DNA from: Chenggangzhangella methanolivorans
Lineage (GTDB): Bacteria; Pseudomonadota; Alphaproteobacteria; Rhizobiales; Methylopilaceae
Reading direction: 5' to 3'
Assembly: GCF_019797865.1 (NCBI RefSeq)
Contig: NZ_CP081869.1
Span: forward strand, 558,001-622,000
DNA: 64,000 nt
The notes under the pieces were generated by a model. That model had not been told where the DNA came from. It saw only the letters and a program-made list of their open reading frames with translations, and searched no databases. Of this stretch, positions 57,690 to 64,000 are shown piece by piece. The translations under genes were made by a program, and so were the position numbers. Each line of letters opens with the position of its first letter. Position 1 is the stretch's first letter.

Positions 57690-60262
57690 TCACGCCCTTT
57701 TGGGGCCTTCCGAGCGTTCCGGAAAACGCTGGCGCAAGGTCTTGCGCACGCGGTCGAATTCGCTCTCCAGCCGACGCATGTGCTCCGCGCCGTTGATGGC
57801 GAGGTCGTGGGCGTCGGCGTTGCGGTAGGACAGGCAGATCTCGTACATGCCGCGCGCGCCGATATTGGCCGCGCCGCTGCGAAGCGCATGGGCCTGCTCG
57901 CGGAACGTCGAGGCTTCGCGTCCGTCGACCGCTTCATGCAGGCTGCGCAGCACGGAGGCGGCGTCGCCGATGAACTCGTCCACGAGGTCGGCCACGAAGT
58001 CCTCCCCGCCAAGCGTTTCGAGCTCGGCGATCGTGTTGCGGTCGACGACCGCGCGCGTGGCCGGGCGATAGTTCGGGTGCCGGGCGATGTTGGCTACGAT
58101 CTCGTCGTCGACCACGCCCGCCTCGACCGCCGCCTTCTCCGCCGCCGCCACCGCCTCGCCGGCGCCGCCGGCCCCGCACATCTCGGCGATCAGACCGAGC
58201 AGCCTCTCGGGCTCGATCGGCTTCGTCAGGCAGGCGTCCATGCCGGCCTCGAGGCAACGCTCGCGCGCCTCCGGGGTGGCGTCGGCCGTGAGCGCGACGA
58301 TCGGAACGCGCGGCTTCCCGATCGAGGCGAAGCGGTAGAGCTTGGTGCACTCGACCCCGTCGAGCGCCGGCATGTTGACGTCCATCAGCACGAGGTCGAA
58401 GGCGCGCTCGGTGAGCGCGTCAAGCGCGAGCTCGCCGTTCGCCGCGATCGAGACCTCGTGGCCGGCCCGCTCCAGGATCTTGGTGATGACCTTCTGGTTG
58501 GTGCGGTTGTCCTCGGCGACGAGGATCGACAGGCGGCGACCCACCTCCCCGGCGGGCGCGGCCTTCGCCACCGCCGCCGCGCGGCCGACCGCGCCGACGC
58601 TCGCGATCTTCATCATCGCGGCGAGCGCCATATCGTCAGGATCGGCCGCGCAGGCCGCCACCGCATGGCGGATCTCCGGCTCCGGCAGCCCCTCGGGGGC
58701 GTTCGGATCGATCAGCGCGATCTCGACGGCGCCGCTGTCGTCGGCGGCGCGCAGCGCGAAAGCGATGTCCTCGCCGGACGCGCGCCCGCCGCGCGCGTCG
58801 ATCGCGACGGCCCGGCGCCCGGCGCCTGCCGGATCGCTCGCGAGCAGCCGCAGCGCGCCGCGGAGGTCGAAAGCCGCCTCGGCCGCATAGCCGAGCGCGA
58901 GGAGGCGGCCCGCCAGCGCCTCGGCGCGCTCCTCGTCGGCTGCGAGCGCCACGACATGAACGTCGCCTGCGGGCCGGGCCGGAGCCGTCGCCGCCGATTC
59001 GAGATCGAGCTCGAACCAGAAGGTGCTTCCGACGCCCTGCTCGCTGTCGACCCCGATGCGTCCCCCATGGAGCTCGACGAGCTGGCGGCAGATCGCAAGC
59101 CCGAGACCGGTTCCGCCATGGCTGTTTGATGATGGTCTCGTCGGCCTGGGTGAAGCTCTCGAAGATGCGGGCGCGCGGGCTTCGGGCGCGATGCCGATGC
59201 CGGTGTCCGCCACCTCGAAGCGCAGCCGCGGCGCGGCCGCCGTGCCGCCGACGCGATCGACGCAGATCGCGACGCCGCCGGCTTCGGTGAACTTCACCGC
59301 GTTGCCGATGAGGTTGACCAGCACGTCCCGCACATGGCGCGCGTCGCCGCGCAGCATCAAAGGCGTGCGCGGCGTCACGTGAAGCGCCAGCCTCAGCCTC
59401 TTTTCGCGCGCCTGCGCCGTCAGCATGCCGCGCACGGTCGCAAGCGCTTCGGCGAGGTCGAAGTCGACGAGGTTGATCGGCATCTTGCCGGCTTCAAGGC
59501 GGCTGAAGTTCAGGAGGTCGTCGATCAGGCCGAGCAGCGAACGGCCGGAGGCGCCGGCGGTTCGCGCCATGTCGCGCTGCTCGGCGTCGAGCTCGGTCTG
59601 GTCGAGCAGGTCGGTCATGCCGATGACGGCGTTGAGCGGGGTCCGCAGCTCGTGGCTGACGCTGGCGAGGAACAGGCTCTTGGCGCGGCTCGCCTCTTCG
59701 GCCGCGATGCGGGCGCGCTCGAGCTTCTTGATGAGCGTAGCGGCGTAGGCCGGCAACGCCAGCAGGCCGAGCAGCAGGCCGTAGGAGAGACGGATGTGCT
59801 CGAGCCAATAGGGCGTCGAGGCCACCATGGCGGAGAAGCCCGCGATGCCGATCGCAGACCCCGCGAGCAGCGCGGGGATGCCGAAGCGGAAGCCGTTGCC
59901 GAAGATGATCCAGAGATAGGCGGGGTAGAGGATCGCCGTGACCTCTCCGCCGAGATGCATGCCGACCGAGAGCGCCGTGAGGTCGAACACCATCGCGAGC
60001 GAGCGCCGCCAGCGGGAGACGCCGGGCGGAGCATCATGTGGGCGAAGAACATCCAGCCGCCGACCGCGAACACCAGCGCCGTGGTGAAGGCTGCGCCGAG
60101 CGGCGCGCCGTCATAGGCGGCCGCGCCGATGAGGTAGAGCAGCAGCAGCGTCGAGATCGTCAACCGGTTGAGCACGATCTCGTGCTCGCCGTCCGGCCGG
60201 TTCGAAAGCGTCCGGCGGACGTCGTCGAGGCGCGCGATGCGCCCGAGCGTTTCACGGTTCAT
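57690..60262 (-). CDS. rpfC: RpfC-like hybrid sensor histidine kinase (frameshifted)
   Basis: About 857 residues. The N-terminal input domain has several membrane helices with YLWIIFGNGFRFGIPAL, the typical RpfC segment, followed by SVSHELRTPLNAVIGM (phospho-acceptor His), the ATPase (VLVNLIGNAVKFTEAG, HGGTGLGLAICRQLVE), a receiver (DLVLMDVNMPALDG), and a C-terminal Hpt domain (EQAHALRSGAANIGA). Breaks near 60030 and a compensating pair at about 59125-59195. Senses DSF-type fatty acids and signals to a response regulator. The ATG at 60262 overlaps the TGA of the upstream regulator (ATGA). Confidence 0.88.
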
Positions 60263-62405
60263 GCGGAGCGCACCAGCAGCATCTCGCGGCGAACGAGATC
60301 GACGAACATGTCCGAGCGCATCGGGCGCCCGAAATAGAAGCCCTGGACCTCGTCGCAACCTTCCGAGCGCAGATGCGCGACCTGCGCGGCGGTCTCGACG
60401 CCCTCGGCGATGACGTCGAGATCGAGGCTGTGCCCGAGGCTGACGATCGCGCGCACGATCGCGGCGTCGTTGGCGTCGTTCTTGAGGTTGGCGATGAAGC
60501 TCTTGTCGATCTTGAGGCGATCGACTGGGAAGTGCTTCACATAGGCGAGCGACGAATAGCCCGTGCCGAAATCGTCGATCGAGAAGGTGATGCCGCGGGC
60601 CCGCAGCGCCTCGAGCTGGCGCACGACCGCGCCGGTGTCCTGGAGCAGGATCGTCTCGGTCAGCTCGAGCTCCAGGCGATCGGGCGCGAGCCGCTTTCTT
60701 CGAGAGCTTCGAGCACGAGCGCCTCGACGTCGGTCTTGATGAACTGCATCCCCGACAGATTGACGGCGACGCGCAGGCGCGGAAGGCCTTCCGAGCTCCA
60801 GGCGGCGGCCTGCTGGCAGGCCTCGCGCAGCACCCAGTTGTTGATCGGCACGATGAGGCCGTTCTCTTCCGCGCGCGGCAGGAACTCGCCCGGAGAGACG
60901 AGGTCGCCGTTCTCGCGCCGCCAGCGGATGAGCGCCTCGGCGCCGACGATCTGGCCGGTCGAAAGCGCGACCTGCGGCTGGTAATGCAGCTCGAACTCGT
61001 TGCGCGACAGCGCCCGGCGCAGATCGCTCTCGAGCACCGTGATCGCGCGGGCGTTGGTGTCCATGTCGGCGGCGAAGGCGCGGAAGCCGTCGCGGCCGTC
61101 GGCCTTGGCCCGATACATCGCAAGGTCCGCGTTCTTCAGCAGGTCGTCGACGTCGAAGCCGTTGTCCGGGAAGATCGCGATGCCGATCGAGGCCGAGGTC
61201 AGCACCTCCTCGCCGTCGAAGCGGAAGGGCGCCGAAAGCGCCTCGCGGATGCGACGCGCGAGCTCGGCCGTGTCCTCGGGGGTCGCGACGTTCGACTGCA
61301 GGATCGCGAACTCGTCGCCGCCGAGGCGCGCCACCGTGTCGCTCTCGCGCACGGTCGCGCGAAGACGGTCGGCGACGGCGCGCAGCAGGCGGTCGCCGAA
61401 ATGATGGCCAAGGACGTCGTTGATGCCCTTGAAGCGATCGAGGTCGAACAGATGCAGCGCGAACTTGCGGTCAGAACGCCGCGCCTGGGCGATCTCGTGG
61501 CGCACGCGCTCGTGCAGCAGCGCGCGGTTCGGCAGGTCTGTCAGCGTGTCGTGATGGGCGAGGTGGCGCAGATGCCGCTCGGCGCGGCGGCGGTCGGTGA
61601 TGTCGAGCGAGGTGGTGAGCACCGCGACGATCTCGCCGTTCGCGTCGCGCAGCGGCGCCTTGGTGGTGAGCACGTAGCGGGTCTCGCCGTCGAGGCCCGT
61701 GATCTCCTCCTCGAAGCTCGGAAGACCCGTGCCGCTCTCGCAGATCAGGCGGTCGAGCGCGGCGCTGCGGACGCCCTGCTCCTCGCCGAAGAGATCGACG
61801 GCGGTGCGCCCGAGAAGGTCAGCGGCCTCGACGCCCTTGACCGCGGCCTGATGCGCGTTGACGAAGATGCAGCGCCCCTGCCGGTCGGCCGCGCTGATCA
61901 TCGCGGGCACGGTGTCGATCACCTGGGCGAGGCGCTCCGTCGAGTCGCGCAGCGCCTGGGCGCGCGACTGCTCGCTGGTCCTCAGTTCGTGCTCCAGCGT
62001 CATCGCCCGGCTCGCGATCAAGAGCTGCTGGCGGCGCATCTTGAGGAGGTTGCGGGCGCGGGTGAGGAACTCGTGGTGGTCGACGGGGCTCTGAAGGAAG
62101 TCGGTCGCGCCGGCCTCGAGCGCGCTCAGGCGGAAGGACCTCTCCTCATAGACCGTGAGCACCACCACCGGGACGTCGTCGCAGCCGGCGAGCTGGCGGA
62201 ACCGGCGCGTGAACTCCGCGCCGTCGATGTCCGGCATCTTGAAGTCTGTGACGACGAGATCGGGCGTGTTGTCCGCCATCCAGGCGAGCGCCTCGAGCGG
62301 ATTGCCGAAAGCGCGCACGTCCACGTCCGGTTCGATCGTGGCCGCGAGCCGCGCGAAAATGTTCCGGTTGGTGACTCGATCGTCGAGAATGCAGATGAGC
62401 GCCAT
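60259..62405 (-). CDS. response regulator REC-PAS-GGDEF-EAL (frameshifted)
   Basis: About 715 residues. REC with D54 (LVVTDFKMPD), PAS (QVIDTVPAMISAADRQG), GGDEF (ARLGGDEFAIL, apparently active), and EAL (GAEALIRWRRENG; after a break near 60690 ELTETIL, IDDFGTGYSSLAYVKHFPVD, KIDKSF, AEGVET), apparently active too. It makes or breaks c-di-GMP in response to phosphorylation. Coupled to rpfC, it replaces the HD-GYP regulator RpfG of Xanthomonas: an alternative output for the DSF signal. Confidence 0.9.
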
Positions 62406-62606
62406 GTGCTCTCACGGAACTTCGGTTCGTCGCGGCAGTCCGATGACGTGCGAAACAAAGGCGCTCTTTCGACCGGCCGCGACTGGCCCGATCCTTTCCC
62501 GAAGGTGTAGCAAGCGCGGCTTAAGGAAACGAAAATCCCGGAGAATGGCGAGACGTGAGTCTGATTTAAGGTTTCAATCGTCTAAAAGCTTATTATTCAG
62601 CAGCGC

Positions 62607-63869
62607 ATGTCTGACGCGATAAGATTAGCCCCAGCGGCCGCTCAACCAAAAGTGGTCATCGTCGGCGCAGGGCCCGCGGGCCTCGCCGCGGCTGAACGCG
62701 CGGCGGCGGCCGGATGCGCGGTCGACGTCTTCGAGCGCATGGCCTCGCCCGCCCGCAAGTTCCTGCTCGCAGGCCGCGGCGGGCTGAATCTTACGCATTC
62801 CGAACCGCTTGAGGGCTTTCTCTGTCGCTATGGCGCAGCCGGGGAGGCGCTTGGCGCGGCGATCCGCGCCTTCCCGCCGGAGGCGCTGCGCGCCTGGAGC
62901 TCGGAGCTCGGGGTCGACACCTTCGTCGGCACCAGCGGGCGCGTTTTTCCGAGCGTTTTCAAGGCCTCCCCGCTGCTGCGCGCCTGGCTCGGGCGCCTCG
63001 CCCGACAGGGGGTGCGGATCCATCCGCGCCATCTCTGGACGGGATTTTCCGAGGCCGGCGCGGCGCGCTTCGAGACGGCGGAGGGCGCGCGCGAGGCGGC
63101 GGGCGACGCGGTGGTGCTGGCGCTCGGCGGCGCGAGCTGGCCGCGGCTCGGCTCCGATGGGACGTGGGCCGAGGAGCTCGGACGCGCCGGCCTGCCGGTC
63201 TCCCCGCTAAGGCCTGCAAATTGCGGCTTTATCGTCGATTGGTCTCCGGCTTTCGCGGGCCGTTTCGCCGGAGCGCCGATCAAGCGCGCCGCGCTGACTT
63301 TCGAGGGCGTGACGGTCCGCGGCGAGGCGGTGGCGGCGGCGGACGGCCTCGAGGGCGGAATGATCTACGCGCTCTCGGCCCGGCTGAGGGACGCGATCGC
63401 GCGCGGCGCGGCGGATGAGGGGGTGGAGGCGGCGCTCGACCTCCGCCCCGACCTCGACGCCGCCGCGCTGGCGCGCAAACTCGCCCAACCTCGCGGCAAG
63501 CGCTCGCTCTCGACGCATCTCGCAAAGGCCGTGGGCCTTTCGCAGGTCGCGATCGCGCTGCTGCGCGAAGCCGGCCCGCCGCGATCCGATCCGGAAGCGC
63601 TCGCCCACGCCATCAAGGCGACGACGCTGCGGTTCCGCGCGCCGAAACCGATCGACCGCGCGATCTCGACGGCGGGCGGGGTCGGCTTCGACGGGCTCGA
63701 CGCGTCCTTCATGTCGCGCGCCCGGCCCGGCCTGTTTGTCGCCGGCGAGATGCTGGACTGGGAGGCGCCGACCGGCGGCTATCTGCTCCAGGCCTGCTTC
63801 GCCACCGGGTTCGCGGCGGGCGACGCGGCGGCGCGATGGGCGCTCGCCCGGCGACAGGACGCGGACTGA
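62607..63869 (+). CDS. HI0933-like flavoprotein (TIGR03862/PP_4765 family)
   Basis: 420 residues. FAD-binding VVIVGAGPAGLAAAERAA at the N-terminus, FLLAGRGGLNLTHSE, VVLALGGASWPRLGSDG, and the C-terminal TAGGVGFDGLDASFMSRARP with EMLDWEAPTGGYLLQACFAT. The family is of uncertain function, related to BaiN-type reductases. Probably monocistronic. Confidence 0.9.
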   Translation: MSDAIRLAPAAAQPKVVIVGAGPAGLAAAERAAAAGCAVDVFERMASPARKFLLAGRGGLNLTHSEPLEGFLCRYGAAGEALGAAIRAFPPEALRAWSSELGVDTFVGTSGRVFPSVFKASPLLRAWLGRLARQGVRIHPRHLWTGFSEAGAARFETAEGAREAAGDAVVLALGGASWPRLGSDGTWAEELGRAGLPVSPLRPANCGFIVDWSPAFAGRFAGAPIKRAALTFEGVTVRGEAVAAADGLEGGMIYALSARLRDAIARGAADEGVEAALDLRPDLDAAALARKLAQPRGKRSLSTHLAKAVGLSQVAIALLREAGPPRSDPEALAHAIKATTLRFRAPKPIDRAISTAGGVGFDGLDASFMSRARPGLFVAGEMLDWEAPTGGYLLQACFATGFAAGDAAARWALARRQDAD

Positions 63870-63873
63870 GACG

Positions 63874-64000
63874 TCAGCCCGCCGCAGCCTCGAGGCGCGC
63901 GAGCGCGCGGGCGCGGCCGACGAAGGGCAGCAGCCGCGCGAGCTCCGGCCCGCCCGGCTCGCCGGTCAGCGCCAGGCGCAACGGAAGGAACAGCCCGCGA
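63874..64000 (-). CDS. gltX: glutamyl-tRNA synthetase, C-terminal fragment (window edge)
   Basis: 42 codons at the window edge, [20 protein letters not shown] followed by [20 protein letters not shown]. This is the usual GltX C-terminal anticodon-binding end ([11 protein letters not shown]...ELxxLLPxxG). Partial because the window ends. Confidence 0.85.
   Translation of the reverse strand, partial: RGLFLPLRLALTGEPGGPELARLLPFVGRARALARLEAAAG

Noticed and set aside
1..64000. CRISPR arrays, rRNA genes, riboswitches
   Set aside because: I saw no regularly spaced repeats, no rRNA-like segments and no riboswitch signature on either strand.

Overview
The window is GC-rich, densely coded DNA from an alphaproteobacterium, most likely of the order Hyphomicrobiales (Rhizobiales). 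Evidence for this is an imuA-imuB-dnaE2 mutagenesis cassette preceded by the alphaproteobacterial SOS box GAAC-N7-GAAC, a RHE_PE00001-type remnant typical of rhizobial accessory DNA, and DUF192, DUF2177 and PP_4765-type flavoprotein genes. At least 30 single-base frameshifts interrupt otherwise intact conserved genes, on both the accessory and the chromosomal side, and often at short G/C runs. I read these mainly as uncorrected sequencing indels, so coordinates for split genes span the whole reconstructed gene.

Left and middle (about 0.3-48.8 kb) look like an integrative island or a stack of islands, ending at a tyrosine integrase whose 3' end runs into tRNA-Arg(TCT). Its modules are: (1) 0.9-13.3 kb, a WYL-regulator-centred divergent locus with SbcD/SbcC-like nuclease genes on one side and AddB/AddA-like nuclease-helicase genes on the other, the best candidate for an undescribed defence system; (2) a lone PD-(D/E)XK protein; (3) 15-25 kb, amidase, dehydrogenases, RidA, Old Yellow Enzyme and four transcription regulators with visible palindromic operators; (4) 25-34 kb, HNH-DUF763 divergent from imuA-imuB-dnaE2, followed by an SRAP gene; (5) a PRTase-DprA pair with its own SOS box; (6) 35.8-39.3 kb, a ubiquitin-like conjugation operon (multi-ubiquitin, E2, JAB-E1, DUF6527) plus a uracil-DNA-glycosylase-like gene; (7) a HigB/HigA-like toxin-antitoxin pair; (8) an IS21 helper remnant, a RHE_PE00001 pseudogene and several small HTH or disordered proteins next to the integrase.

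Right (48.9-64 kb) looks chromosomal: heme-binding GlcG-like protein, DUF2177, DUF192, two-domain cold-shock protein, sirtuin, glyoxalase I, MFS exporter with TetR regulator, phytanoyl-CoA dioxygenase-like protein, then a DSF-type quorum-sensing locus: rpfF-like synthase convergent with an rpfC-like hybrid sensor kinase, which is coupled to a REC-PAS-GGDEF-EAL response regulator. The window ends in an HI0933-like flavoprotein and the 3' end of gltX.

Recurring themes are DNA repair and SOS (two LexA boxes, ImuABC, SRAP, DprA, glycosylase-like protein), anti-invader nucleases, and self-regulated modules with readable operators.
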